DNA of 57,144 nt from Deltaproteobacteria bacterium (GTDB lineage Bacteria > Desulfobacterota > WTBG01 > JAGOGO01): contig JAFGRE010000031.1 in assembly GCA_016935335.1 (NCBI GenBank), forward strand, positions 1-57,144, in the 5' to 3' direction. The notes under the pieces are model-generated. The model saw only the letters and a list, made by a program, of their open reading frames with translations. It did not search any database and was not told the origin of the DNA. Below are positions 45,403 through 54,455 of the stretch, one piece after another. The stretch's first letter is position 1. Each line of letters opens with the position of its first letter. The position numbers were made by a program, and so were the translations under genes.

Positions 45403-45420
45403 ATTCACTGTTCAGTGAAT
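45403..45420. promoter_or_regulatory. 18-bp perfect palindrome, candidate operator
   Basis: ATTCACTGTTCAGTGAAT has nine-base... arms ATTCACTG and CAGTGAAT around TT and stands next to the Mur ligase promoter. Position and symmetry suggest a dimeric regulator site; the regulator is unknown. Confidence 0.45.
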
Positions 45421-45563
45421 TTCAACAGATTAAAGGGGCTTAGAGCGAGGACTCAAGGTTCCCTACACCCGGCGGAGAAGGGGCTTGCAACAAACCGTCC
45501 ACCAGATTTTCTCCTGACTCAGAATTCTCCCGCTGTGACGGAACCATAACAAGATTGATTGCA

Positions 45564-46166
45564 TCAGAGGGAGATGGGGAAATGTGGATTGCTCGTGAGT
45601 ACCCTTTCCAGATCTTCGGGAGTGTTTACATTCACTAATGAATGTAAACCAGGGTCTATCCGCTGCAGTTCCTCTTTTTTTATTTCCCTGACTCTAACCC
45701 ATTTATAGGCCTTAATTATTTTGAGGTCATCTTGTTTCATCAGCCTTTCGATGGGTTTTATAAAGGTTCGGGAATAGACTGCGTGGAGTGGTTCCCAATG
45801 GTCCCCTGAACGGTAGACGACAATTTCGGCCATTTCAGAGTGGTCAAGGAAGTGCTGAATAACCTCTTTGTCAAGAAAGGGCATGTCACAGCTCACAAAA
45901 AACGCCTTTGGTGTCGAGGAAAAGAAAAGACCCGTATATATGCCCCCCAGGGAACCCTTTCCGGGGATGAGATCGGTTACGATTTTAACATCAAAATCAA
46001 GATAGTCTAAGGGGGAATTGGTAACGATAATGACATCCTCGAATATATTTTTAAAAAGAGAGACAGTTCGTTCAATGATTCGCTGCCCGTTAATTTCGAT
46101 AAATGCCTTGTTGCGGCCCATACGCCTGCTTGCTCCCCCTGAAAGGATGACCCCGGTCATATTCAT
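45564..46166 (-). CDS. mobA: Molybdenum cofactor guanylyltransferase
   Basis: The 200-residue protein has the nucleotidyltransferase signature ILSGGASRRMGRNKAFIEI, then SCDMPFLDKEV with the metal-binding Asp. It adds GMP to molybdopterin to form the MGD cofactor used by DMSO-reductase-family enzymes such as the protein at 3946-6135. Its ATG overlaps the dtd stop by one base (TAATG). CTP or FAD-type transferases share the fold, but the RRMGRNK motif favours MobA. Confidence 0.88.
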   Translation of the reverse strand: MNMTGVILSGGASRRMGRNKAFIEINGQRIIERTVSLFKNIFEDVIIVTNSPLDYLDFDVKIVTDLIPGKGSLGGIYTGLFFSSTPKAFFVSCDMPFLDKEVIQHFLDHSEMAEIVVYRSGDHWEPLHAVYSRTFIKPIERLMKQDDLKIIKAYKWVRVREIKKEELQRIDPGLHSLVNVNTPEDLERVLTSNPHFPISL

Positions 46167-46615
46167 TAGAATGCCTTTTTGCTGTCCACCAGCAAGGTAA
46201 CAGGACCATTGTTAACTAGACTTACTTTCATGAAAGAGCGAAACGCGCCGGTCCTTGCAATGATTCCCTTCTCTTTCGCCTGGTCAATAAATCGGGAGTA
46301 TAATTCCTTCGCTGTTTCAGGGTCTGCGGCAGCCTCAAAAGAGGGGCGCCGACCCTTTCGGCAGTCGCCGAAGAGAGTGAATTGGGACACAACCAACATT
46401 TCCCCCCCTACATCAACCAGAGAACGATTCATTTTTCCATGTTCGTCTTCAAAGATCCGAAGATGAAGGCACTTATCCACCAGATAATCGACATCATTGT
46501 AGTCATCTTCTCCGCCGACTCCCAGAAAGACAAGAAGTCCTTCACCGATTGTGCTAATGAGATTGGTGTCAACTTCGACTTTAGCTTGTGTTACCCTTTG
46601 AACAACAGCACGCAT
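46166..46615 (-). CDS. dtd: D-aminoacyl-tRNA deacylase
   Basis: The 149-residue protein has [15 protein letters not shown], the [17 protein letters not shown] motif and [11 protein letters not shown] (the Gly-cisPro motif). It removes D-amino acids mischarged on tRNA. It is followed by mobA with a one-base overlap and preceded by the M23 peptidase gene 20 bases upstream. Confidence 0.93.
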   Translation of the reverse strand: MRAVVQRVTQAKVEVDTNLISTIGEGLLVFLGVGGEDDYNDVDYLVDKCLHLRIFEDEHGKMNRSLVDVGGEMLVVSQFTLFGDCRKGRRPSFEAAADPETAKELYSRFIDQAKEKGIIARTGAFRSFMKVSLVNNGPVTLLVDSKKAF

Positions 46616-46635
46616 GGCAAGACGTATGAGATGAT

Positions 46636-47994
46636 TTAAAAATCAGCAGCTATCTTAACCGAACGGGGCTCATCCTGATCGAGCAGGACAATCATGTGGT
46701 GAGAGACCTCAAGAAATTTGTCTCGATACAAATCTTTGACCGGAGAGCCAGGTGGAAATTCTTCCGCAAGGGGGTTGATGAATCTGCCGTTTTTTTTCAT
46801 TCGATAGTCCAGGTGAGGACCTGTTGCCAGCCCAGTTGCCCCAACGTATCCAATAATGTCCTTTTGCCTGAGGCGGGTTCCTATTTTGATGCCTTTGGCA
46901 TAACGGGAAAGATGATTATACATAGTCTCATATCCATTCGGGTGGCGGACGGTCACCATGTTGCCGTTTCCGTTTTTCCATCCTTTCTTGATCACGACGC
47001 CGTCGGCTACGGCCCAGACGGGTGTTCCGGTGGGGGCGGCAAAGTCAATGCCTAAATGGGGCTGGTAGCGCTTCAAAACAGGATGAAATCTTCGATGAGA
47101 ATAACCGGAGCTTATCCGTGTAAATCGAAGGGGAGAGCGGAGGAAACTCCGCCGAAGAGATCTCCCTTCGGGAGTATAATAATCTTTTTGTCCTTCCGGA
47201 TCTTGAAAGAAGACTGCCCGATGAATTTTGCTGCGACTTCTATACTCGGCTGCTAAGATCTTGCTGTACTCTATAAATGTGTCGTCCTTGTAATAGGTCT
47301 CAAAAATTATCTTGAATTCGTCTCCCTTGCGAAGGTCATGGCGAAAATCGATATCCCATACAAAGATGTCGGCAAACATAATTGCTAATATATCGCTTTC
47401 TCCGGTACTGGTGATAGCATTAAAGAGAGAGCCGTCAATAACGCCGGAAATGACCGCAATTCGTTTATCGGGGACGATTTCGTGCTGTACGGCAACCAGT
47501 TCTTCTCCTTCTTGCCGCAACTCATAGGTGTTGAAAGGAGTTGTTTCGATACTAAGACTTACAAGATTGTCTTGCTCATCGGTTATAATCTCATAAGTTT
47601 CTCCGGGAGAAAGGTTTCGGCAGTTAAAGATCGGTTTGTATGCGTCTACGAATCGAGCGATAACCGGGGAAGGAAAACCATGTCGCAGTAATAAAGAATA
47701 AAACGACTCACCCGGCTGAATGAATCCCGTAACGGTGGAATGAGGAGGTCCCTCGCTTCCAAGACCAATCGAACCATCTTCAGGGCAACCGGTATTGTCA
47801 GGAAACTGATTATTGATGGTCAAGGTGCTGCACATGCTGGGCGACGGAGAAGCCAGGGGAAAGAAGTCGTTTCGCAGGAATGCCAGAAGAAAGAGAAGAA
47901 AGACGAGGACAAACAGAGAAAAGATAAAGCCGGTTCGAATGCGGGTTTTTCTTCTTGTCGTCATCCTTTCATTAAATCCCTGGTAAAAATGCAT
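46636..47994 (-). CDS. M23 metallopeptidase with N-terminal membrane anchor
   Basis: The 452-residue protein has a membrane segment (about 21-42), a LysM/OapA-like stretch ([15 protein letters not shown], about 110), and a C-terminal active M23 domain with [23 protein letters not shown] and GPHLDYRM, so zinc ligands are kept. It should be a periplasmic peptidoglycan endopeptidase of the MepM type. The catalytic residues contrast with the degenerate domain of the EnvC-like protein at 22398. It probably heads a run with dtd and mobA. Confidence 0.85.
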   Translation of the reverse strand: MHFYQGFNERMTTRRKTRIRTGFIFSLFVLVFLLFLLAFLRNDFFPLASPSPSMCSTLTINNQFPDNTGCPEDGSIGLGSEGPPHSTVTGFIQPGESFYSLLLRHGFPSPVIARFVDAYKPIFNCRNLSPGETYEIITDEQDNLVSLSIETTPFNTYELRQEGEELVAVQHEIVPDKRIAVISGVIDGSLFNAITSTGESDILAIMFADIFVWDIDFRHDLRKGDEFKIIFETYYKDDTFIEYSKILAAEYRSRSKIHRAVFFQDPEGQKDYYTPEGRSLRRSFLRSPLRFTRISSGYSHRRFHPVLKRYQPHLGIDFAAPTGTPVWAVADGVVIKKGWKNGNGNMVTVRHPNGYETMYNHLSRYAKGIKIGTRLRQKDIIGYVGATGLATGPHLDYRMKKNGRFINPLAEEFPPGSPVKDLYRDKFLEVSHHMIVLLDQDEPRSVKIAADF

Positions 47995-48334
47995 GCTTCA
48001 GTAAAATCGTGACTTGCAGTGGTTACGGGCAAGGGTGATATCAACAAACCTGATTCACCGATATTCGGAATGATCCGATTATCTAAATTTTTTTATAATT
48101 GCACAGAATATATTGATTTTCAAGAGGGAAAGATGAACCGGAAAAACTGATGCTGAGGAAAACCATTTTTCATAAGCGGTGATTAGTCTATCATGGGGAA
48201 AAAGAAAGTTCGCTCAATTCTCCAAGATGCGGTATGATTAATTTTTCTCCTCACTAACCCGTTTTAGCCCAAGGATGGTAGCGGAACGAATCGTGATGAC
48301 CGTTTCCAAGAGAAACAGGGGATAGGAAAGAAAT
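47995..48334. other. Divergent intergenic region (340 bp)
   Basis: It lies between the M23 gene (minus) and the decarboxylase gene (plus). A TATAAT at 48094-48099 has no good -35. Only very short frames (14 codons at most with ATG) occur. Nothing else was recognised. Confidence 0.45.
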
Positions 48335-49687
48335 ATGTTGTTGGAAGTAAAGAGCCTAATACTTCTCCGCCAAGCTCTCGGGCGACTGGAGGAGGGTTTT
48401 AAGCACTTACCGGGGTGGACGGTTGATATCGATCTTAACGATATGCGGACCGTTCTCTCAGAGGTCGCAGAGCGCATGCAGGATAATTTCCCTTATCAAC
48501 ATCCGTTTTACGCCGGGCAAATGCTGAAACCCCCTCATCCGATAGCCCGCCTTGCTTATATGCTCTCGCTCTGGATCAACCCGAACAACCATGCCTTGGA
48601 TGGAGGGAGGGCAAGTTCCGCGATGGAAAAGGAAGCGGTTGGGGAGATCGCAAAGATGTTTGGGTGGGAAACACACGTTGGTCATCTGTGCGGGGGGGGC
48701 ACAATGGCAAACTTGGAAGCGCTTTGGATATCAAGGTGCCGTCGGCCGGGAAGCAAGATTGTTGCCTCTACGCAGGCTCACTATACTCATCAACGGCTTT
48801 GTGATGTTCTGAACATCTTTTTTGAGGCGATTCCCTGTGATCGGCATGCACGGATGGATCTTAACGCACTCGAAGCCATGCTCAAAGAGGATGAAGTCGG
48901 TACCGTTGTTGCCACTATCGGAACAACAGCGACTGGTTCGGTTGATCCTCTGGCAGAGATTTGTGCTCTGCAAAGAGAATATGGATTCCGCATTCATGTT
49001 GACGCAGCCTACGGGGGATATTTTACCCTTGCCGATAGTCTCGGCGTTGATACGCGGAGACATTTTGATTGCCTCGCAGAGGTCGATTCTATCGCCATTG
49101 ATCCCCATAAACACGGACTTCAACCGTATGGATGTGGTTGTATAATTTTCAAGGACCCCTCTGTGGGAATGTTCTATAAGCACAGCTCACCTTACACCTA
49201 CTTTACTTCCGACGAACTCCACCTCGGGGAGATAAGCCTGGAGTGTTCAAGGGCGGGGGCCTCTGCCGTTGCGCTTTGGGCTACTCAAAAGCTTCTTCCT
49301 TTGGTTAAAAAAGGTACGTTTGCCGGTTATCTTGATTGCTGTCGGCAGGCAGCGCTAAGGTTTTTTAGGAACATAGAGGCCGACCCTCGTTTTCTGCCTG
49401 CTTTTTCCCCGGAACTTGACATCATTTGCTGGGCCCCCCGCGCAAACCGTGCCAGCCGAATATCTGAACTGTCCACACAGGTATTTGAGAAGGCGGCATC
49501 CGAGAATCTCCATCTGGCGCTGGTTACCTTTTCGGAGGAGATCCTCGCTCAATCCTGGCAGGATATCACCTGGGATCAAGATCATGTTACCTGCTTGCGT
49601 TCGTGCTTGATGAAACCGGAGCATCTCGACTGGATTGATCGGATCTGGGGTGTAGTGGATGATGTGGCGAAAAAGATTAATTGGTAG
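48335..49687 (+). CDS. PLP-dependent decarboxylase (group II, glutamate/tyrosine decarboxylase-like)
   Basis: The 450-residue protein has the group II pattern. HLCGGGTMANLEAL is the PLP phosphate loop, RIHVDAAYGGY has the PLP-pairing Asp, and SIAIDPHKHGLQPYG has the PLP-binding Lys. Substrates in this family include glutamate, aspartate, tyrosine and aromatic amino acids; which one applies cannot be read. AGGAAAG stands before the ATG. The gene is divergent from the M23 peptidase and followed by a nitroreductase. Confidence 0.85.
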   Translation: MLLEVKSLILLRQALGRLEEGFKHLPGWTVDIDLNDMRTVLSEVAERMQDNFPYQHPFYAGQMLKPPHPIARLAYMLSLWINPNNHALDGGRASSAMEKEAVGEIAKMFGWETHVGHLCGGGTMANLEALWISRCRRPGSKIVASTQAHYTHQRLCDVLNIFFEAIPCDRHARMDLNALEAMLKEDEVGTVVATIGTTATGSVDPLAEICALQREYGFRIHVDAAYGGYFTLADSLGVDTRRHFDCLAEVDSIAIDPHKHGLQPYGCGCIIFKDPSVGMFYKHSSPYTYFTSDELHLGEISLECSRAGASAVALWATQKLLPLVKKGTFAGYLDCCRQAALRFFRNIEADPRFLPAFSPELDIICWAPRANRASRISELSTQVFEKAASENLHLALVTFSEEILAQSWQDITWDQDHVTCLRSCLMKPEHLDWIDRIWGVVDDVAKKINW

Positions 49688-49782
49688 GGGACGGAAGCGA
49701 ACAGATGGCGTAATGTTTGCCCAGGGAATAAAATTATCTCCCGGGGATCCACATTAGCAATTGTTACAGAGGGAGAAGAAGA

Positions 49783-50364
49783 ATGGAATTTGCAGACGTG
49801 GTTAAAAAAAGAAGAAGTTGTCGGTCCTTTGAAACCACCGCCGTTTCTCCTGACCAGCTGAACGCGATCTTAGACGCAGGACGGTGGGCACCGAATCCAT
49901 TAAACCTTCAGCCATGGGAATTCATTATAATTACCCAATCCGGGATTAAATCTCAAGTCCGAGGGGTTGCCGAAGAAGCTCTCCACGAAGCGGTTGGCAA
50001 GGGGGGGCCGAAGTGGGTGGCACACTATAACCTGGACTTCCTGGAGGAAGCTCCCGTGTTGGTAGTGGTCATCGGCGATCGTGCCAAAGGGGGGTTGGGA
50101 AGTCTGTTTGGTCAAGAATATGGCGCGCTTCAAGCTGCATCTGCCTGCATAGAAAATATGCTATTGGCAGCTACTGAGGCAGGATTGGCATCGCTGTGGT
50201 TCACCTTTTTTAGGCCCGAAAGGCTTGGGAAGGTCTTGAACGTACCCGATCATTTGGAAATTGTCGGGGTAATTCCGATCGGGAAGCCGAAGGGATTGAC
50301 AAAAGCGCCGCCACGCAACGAACTGAAGATTCATAGGGAACGGTACGGCAAGCCTTCTTGCTAA
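49783..50364 (+). CDS. Nitroreductase family FMN oxidoreductase
   Basis: The 193-residue protein has RRSCRSFETTAVSPDQL at the N-terminus, DAGRWAPNPLNLQPWEFIII (FMN contacts) and NMLLAATEAGLASLW, then GVIPIGKPKG. These are nitroreductase-fold marks. The physiological substrate is unknown. A strong AGAGGGAGAAG precedes the ATG. It is on the same strand as, and 95 bases after, the decarboxylase. Confidence 0.88.
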   Translation: MEFADVVKKRRSCRSFETTAVSPDQLNAILDAGRWAPNPLNLQPWEFIIITQSGIKSQVRGVAEEALHEAVGKGGPKWVAHYNLDFLEEAPVLVVVIGDRAKGGLGSLFGQEYGALQAASACIENMLLAATEAGLASLWFTFFRPERLGKVLNVPDHLEIVGVIPIGKPKGLTKAPPRNELKIHRERYGKPSC

Positions 50365-50404
50365 GACGCTTCAGAGGCAACGGCATGAAATTTTTTACAA
50401 ATAT

Positions 50405-50427
50405 GCTCTGGTCCTACACTCCAGAGC
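50405..50427. terminator. Hairpin between convergent genes
   Basis: GCTCTGG (50405-50411) and CCAGAGC (50421-50427) flank a nine-base loop between the nitroreductase gene and the convergent gene at 50432. No immediate T run follows, so a termination role is tentative. Confidence 0.35.
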
Positions 50428-50431
50428 CAAC

Positions 50432-51598
50432 TTAATCCTCGAACATTTCATCGACTGCATCTAGTGCCGATTTCTTGATTTCAGGAGTAATGTCTTTCAG
50501 TTTTTGAAAAATGTCGGTAAAGGCATCAGGTGAGAGTGGTCCAACTTGGCGCCACTTTTCAAGAAACTCTTCCTTAAAATGAGACGCAATTCGGCTGTTT
50601 CGAAAGACAATTGCCGAACTCATGGAAGGGGTCCCGCGTTGTGGGGAGAATGAACGCAATCCGATGTGCACGGTTGTTTCGTCATAAATATGATAGGAGA
50701 AGGGGATGAGCTGGCCTTCAGGGACGATGAGGCAGGCAAAAGCGTACCGATCAGAAAACATGAGCGAAAACCGTCGACACAATTCCAACCATGTATACGT
50801 GTAAAGCGGGTCGTTTTGAGGAAGGTATGAGAGGACGGTCCATTTACATGCAGGATTGTTTTTTAATACCGCTATGGTAGAGCGAATATAATTGCGGTAG
50901 ATGGGTGAGTCATAGGGCACGGGCCCTCCGAATGCAAAAACCGACTGCGCGCGCTCCTGTTGACGGATTATGTTAGCAACTGCTTCATTGGTAGAGTCGG
51001 AATAGATGACTTCACTGTCCAGCAGCAAGGTGGGAAGTCTCATCGGAAAGTCGGCAGCGTCATTATCGATCGGGGGGCTGCTGTTTTGCCAGTCTATGCA
51101 TTGCAGTTCTTTCGGCTGGCTGTCCGGAGTCGGCTTAAACTGGACCCAGTTAATCTTTGACGCGTAATCGATAGCCTTTCCCAGCACGCAGAGTCGGAAT
51201 GGGTATCCCGAGTCAGCGGCCCGGTAGGTTTTGATGGAGATGTCGTCCAAGAAGCGTTCTCCATCGAAGGTAGGCTCACCAATATTTAACGCCAAAGAAG
51301 GTTTTAAATAAAAAAGGCCGTTCTCATTTACAAGGCGAATGATCCTGGTTAAAAACAGGCAGGCAAATCGGATAGCAGGCTCGATATCTTCAAACGTAAA
51401 ATACCAACTGTCTCCACCGAGATGGAGCATCTTCATAAACGGGCTTTTCTGCTTACAGAGGGCTATCGTATCGGTGACGATTTGAATCATTGCCGCCCTT
51501 ACCCTGGCCGGGCTTGCGCCAATGATGTCTAGATCCCGGGCAAGTTGGCTCGCAAGGTCTGCAAATCCGCGCATCTCCAGAACAATAATTGCCGCCAT
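50432..51598 (-). CDS. Unrecognised protein with a degenerate class III cyclase-like N-terminal domain
   Basis: The 388-residue protein begins AAIIVLEMRGFADLASQLA and has LGGDSWYFTFED near residue 60, then LNIGEPTFDG and FRLCVLGKAIDYASKI. This order resembles class III adenylate/guanylate cyclases (FADIRGF, GD...F, RIGIH.G, GdavN.AaRi). However, the first metal Asp is Glu (LEMRGF) and the second motif is GDS, so activity is doubtful. Residues 220-370 form an unrecognised domain (SVFAFGGPVPYD, later YHIYDETTVHIGL). It is flanked by a nitroreductase (convergent) and a rhomboid gene. I assign no function. Confidence 0.65.
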   Translation of the reverse strand: MAAIIVLEMRGFADLASQLARDLDIIGASPARVRAAMIQIVTDTIALCKQKSPFMKMLHLGGDSWYFTFEDIEPAIRFACLFLTRIIRLVNENGLFYLKPSLALNIGEPTFDGERFLDDISIKTYRAADSGYPFRLCVLGKAIDYASKINWVQFKPTPDSQPKELQCIDWQNSSPPIDNDAADFPMRLPTLLLDSEVIYSDSTNEAVANIIRQQERAQSVFAFGGPVPYDSPIYRNYIRSTIAVLKNNPACKWTVLSYLPQNDPLYTYTWLELCRRFSLMFSDRYAFACLIVPEGQLIPFSYHIYDETTVHIGLRSFSPQRGTPSMSSAIVFRNSRIASHFKEEFLEKWRQVGPLSPDAFTDIFQKLKDITPEIKKSALDAVDEMFED

Positions 51599-51709
51599 AC
51601 GACGCTCCTTTCGCCCTTGCTGGCCATACCCTCAGCAACATCACTCAACCAACCAGCGGGAGCTAATGAGTTCGATTCGATCCAGGGGGTGCACAGGAGA
51701 CGAGAATGC

Positions 51710-52423
51710 TCAGTGATAAGTAGTGTCGTTATCGTCCCGCTTCTTGTTGTTTTTATGAATCACCCGAAAGCGTCTACGAAACCACATAACCTTCAATCTC
51801 GCGATCGGTTGCATGAGAATCCTTATTAAAAGATCTGATTTGAGGTACATGAAGCCGAAGAGCATCCCTCCCAAATGAGCCATGTGGGCTATGCCGCCAC
51901 CGGTGCCTGAAAATGAAAAATAAAAGGTAAAAATTCCGTAAATCAAAACAAGATATTTTATTTTAATGGGAAAGAGAAAATTGAAATAAACGATTCGGTT
52001 AGGATAGTAGAGAGCGTAGGCAAGGAGAACTCCAAAAACCGCGCCTGAAGCTCCGATTGTGGGGACGAAAGTGGCGGGGGTGAAGCAGACGGTGCAGATC
52101 CCGGCGCCGATACCGGTCACAAAAAAGTACTTCCAGAAAAATCGTGAACCCCATACTCTCTCCAGCTCGCACCCGAACATAAAGAGGGCCACCATATTAA
52201 AGATCAGATGCCATATATCGCCGTGAAGAAAAATGTAGGTAGCAAGCTGCCAAATAAAAAATTTTTTCCAAACATACAGAGGGATAAGTCCAAAGATGGC
52301 GAGCATGTCCGGCGCGGCAAGCCGTTGAACCAAAAAGGTCGTTCCGCAGGCTATGAGTATTGATTTAACCGCCGGCGTCAGGGGGCCGCCAAAGGAAACG
52401 CGATAGTGGGGATAGTAGTTCAT
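51710..52423 (-). CDS. Rhomboid family intramembrane serine protease
   Basis: The 237-residue protein has six or so membrane segments. GASG holds the catalytic Ser (about 127) and AHMAHLGGMLFGF the catalytic His (about 183); HLIFNM (72-77) supplies the oxyanion-side His and Asn. It cleaves transmembrane proteins within the membrane. The C-terminus is Arg-rich and cytoplasmic. It is separated from mnmA by 115 bases and from the unrecognised protein gene by 111. Confidence 0.9.
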   Translation of the reverse strand: MNYYPHYRVSFGGPLTPAVKSILIACGTTFLVQRLAAPDMLAIFGLIPLYVWKKFFIWQLATYIFLHGDIWHLIFNMVALFMFGCELERVWGSRFFWKYFFVTGIGAGICTVCFTPATFVPTIGASGAVFGVLLAYALYYPNRIVYFNFLFPIKIKYLVLIYGIFTFYFSFSGTGGGIAHMAHLGGMLFGFMYLKSDLLIRILMQPIARLKVMWFRRRFRVIHKNNKKRDDNDTTYH

Positions 52424-52538
52424 AAAGATACCTAACGGGAAAGAGTATGAAAATCAGAACCGCCTGAACTCGAAATAAACAAAATCATACCCCAAAACAA
52501 TGAGGTTGCAAAGAGTAAAAGTCTCCCCAAAAGCTATG

Positions 52539-53615
52539 TCACTCAATCCAACCGCCTCCCACTACCATATCCCCATCATAAAATACAACTGCTTGGCCGG
52601 GAGTGAGGGCAAGGGGAGGCTCCAAAAAGACCACCTTCACTTTCTCGTTTGACAAAGGAATAAGGTGTGCGTGCTGTTCCGGATTGCGGTACCTGATCCG
52701 TGCTTTGACCAGAAGCGGTTTCTCAAGCGATGCCATGGTAATCCAATTGGTCTTTGATGCGATCAGTTCGGTTCGGTACACTTCCTCTTTTTTACCGACG
52801 ATCACGGTATTGGTTTCTTTATCCAAGGCGACTACGTAAAGAGGATGCCCCCGGGCGATATGCAAGCCCTTGCGCTGTCCAATGGTGAAAGAAAAAATTC
52901 CCTTATGTTCGCCTAACAATTCACCACTGGTTGAAACGACGGGGCCTCGCTTCACCAATTCCGGGAAACGCGCTTGAATGAACAATGGATAATCGTTATC
53001 GGGGACGAAGCAGATTTCCTGGCTTTCGGTCCGCTCAAGCATAGTAAGCCCCAATCCCTTCGCCCTTTGGCGCACCTCTGTTTTCGTCAATCCTCCCAGG
53101 GGAAAGAGGACTGACTGGAGCTGTTTCTGGCTTAGGGAAAAAAGAAAGTAAGACTGGTCCTTTTCCTTATCGGCACCTTTTTTCAGAACGTATCGACCCG
53201 TGTGTTCATCATAGAACACTTGCGAATAATGACCGGTGGCCAGAAAGCTTGCTCCCATTTTCCGCGCCCGGCTCAAGAGAATGCCGAGCTTGATTTTTTC
53301 ATTACAAACAATACAGGGATTGGGAGTTCGTCCGGATAGATACTCCCGGCAGAATGTTTCGACTACGTGCTGATTAAATTCTTCGTGGACGTCGATTATC
53401 TGGTGGGGAATATCAATCCTTCGTGCCATTTCTGCCGCGAACTCTATTCCTTGTTGGCGCGGGTCTTGTGAAAGAGGTGCGGTCTCATTACCACGGAACA
53501 TTCGCAGGGAAACACCGATCGTCTCATATCCTTGCGCCTTAATCATGGCTGCTGCCAGAGTGCTGTCTATCCCCCCGCTCATGGCGACAACGACCGTGTC
53601 TTTCTTCCTGATCAT
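52539..53615 (-). CDS. mnmA: tRNA-specific 2-thiouridylase
   Basis: The 358-residue protein has the ATP-pyrophosphatase motif VVAMSGGIDSTLAAAM, the first active Cys in TPNPCIVCNEKIK and the second in ESQEICFVPDN. It makes s2U34 in tRNAs for Lys, Glu and Gln. The frame runs to 53747, but that extension has no similarity and overlaps the upstream regulator, so ATG 53615 is used; AAGGA directly precedes it. Confidence 0.92.
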   Translation of the reverse strand: MIRKKDTVVVAMSGGIDSTLAAAMIKAQGYETIGVSLRMFRGNETAPLSQDPRQQGIEFAAEMARRIDIPHQIIDVHEEFNQHVVETFCREYLSGRTPNPCIVCNEKIKLGILLSRARKMGASFLATGHYSQVFYDEHTGRYVLKKGADKEKDQSYFLFSLSQKQLQSVLFPLGGLTKTEVRQRAKGLGLTMLERTESQEICFVPDNDYPLFIQARFPELVKRGPVVSTSGELLGEHKGIFSFTIGQRKGLHIARGHPLYVVALDKETNTVIVGKKEEVYRTELIASKTNWITMASLEKPLLVKARIRYRNPEQHAHLIPLSNEKVKVVFLEPPLALTPGQAVVFYDGDMVVGGGWIE

Positions 53616-53646
53616 TCCTTGTTCCGTACCTATTGAGATATCTTGA

Positions 53647-53967
53647 TTATCTGATCGAGAATTTTTGCTTTTCGATCTGTTCACTCTTACACTTCGGACA
53701 TCGAGATGGCGGACTAAATCGAGTTCTCTTCGCAAATTGAAACCCACACTGCTTGCATTGAGCCGCTACGATCACAAAACGATTGGTGGGACGAAGGGAA
53801 CGCGCAATGTGTTCAAGATGTTCGCACAGTTCTTTTTCCTTGCAGCCGAATAGTTCTGACAAGTCGCGGACGGATACCTGCTCCTTCTTTAACAAATCGA
53901 TGATCGATTGTCTGATCGTCTGTTGCATAATCGATACAACTTTTTTCGGCTCTAAACCGATGAGCAT
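53647..53967 (-). CDS. Small HTH-zinc ribbon regulator (COG3357-like)
   Basis: The protein has about 106 residues. The N-terminal half is a winged-helix-like HTH (QSIIDLLKKEQVSVRDLSEL) and the C-terminal half is a zinc ribbon with CKQCGF and CPKCKSE. It is like predicted regulators of COG3357. The start is uncertain: ATG 53967 is chosen here; 53928 and 54012 are also in frame and none has a good SD. Targets are unknown. mnmA follows on the same strand 31 bases downstream. Confidence 0.65.
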   Translation of the reverse strand: MLIGLEPKKVVSIMQQTIRQSIIDLLKKEQVSVRDLSELFGCKEKELCEHLEHIARSLRPTNRFVIVAAQCKQCGFQFAKRTRFSPPSRCPKCKSEQIEKQKFSIR

Positions 53968-54078
53968 TCCAGACGAAGCTATGAGGGAAAAATATCTCTC
54001 CGTAAAGGCCATTCCCGCATTTTCTTGTTCAGAAGAATAGCAGGATGGAAGAAGAGAAGGCTTGTTCCTAGGAAACTA

Positions 54079-54228
54079 TTATTTCCTCTGTATCTCGGTT
54101 ATGACCATGCGGAAATCCCCGTGCTTTTTTACCACGATGAAACGTGTCTCCAGCAGGGGCTTACCGGGGAACTCTTCTATAATCGTGCCGCAAGTGCTGC
54201 CATGCGGCGCAGATGGGCACCTGACCAT
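54079..54228 (-). CDS. Possible small Cys-containing protein downstream of thiC
   Basis: A minus-strand frame of 49 codons begins at ATG 54228 (MVRCPSAPHGSTCG...) and ends TEIQRK at 54079. The frame is open upstream to about 54300 without another ATG, though a GTG lies at 54240. AAGGAGG lies near 54310 but is too far from either start unless a frameshift occurred in a run of C near 54275. The composition looks coding, and it fills the gap between thiC and the regulator. No family was recognised. Confidence 0.35.
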   Translation of the reverse strand: MVRCPSAPHGSTCGTIIEEFPGKPLLETRFIVVKKHGDFRMVITEIQRK

Positions 54229-54455
54229 GGTAACCACCACATGTTTTTTCTCGGTTATCGGGAAGGCAAGGGGGTCATCCCTATTATTTCCTGGACGGTA
54301 TGCGCCTCCTTAGTCTGATACAATTTCATGAAAGTAAGGCGGATGAGGTAAAAATCGTATCCCCCCGGCATGGTAGATCCCCTTTCGTCAGCACTCCCTC
54401 TCGTGTGTCGAAGGTGCAACAGCGGGTGAATGTAGGTGGAGATGTGACCACCGAG

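Larger units (their letters stand above)
45255..45563. other. Intergenic region upstream of the Mur ligase gene (309 bp)
   Basis: It separates mobA (which ends at 45564) from the Mur ligase gene; both are on the minus strand. It holds the promoter at 45370-45396 and the 18-bp palindrome at 45403-45420. Two short minus-strand frames exist without SD and are not called. Confidence 0.5.

Noticed and set aside
45145-45563. Short minus-strand frames between mobA and the Mur ligase gene
   Set aside because: They have no SD and one runs out of frame into the Mur ligase gene.
54025-54318. Plus-strand ORFs of 83-97 codons opposite the thiC downstream region
   Set aside because: They have no SD, unlikely composition, and lie opposite a better minus-strand frame and co-directional minus genes.
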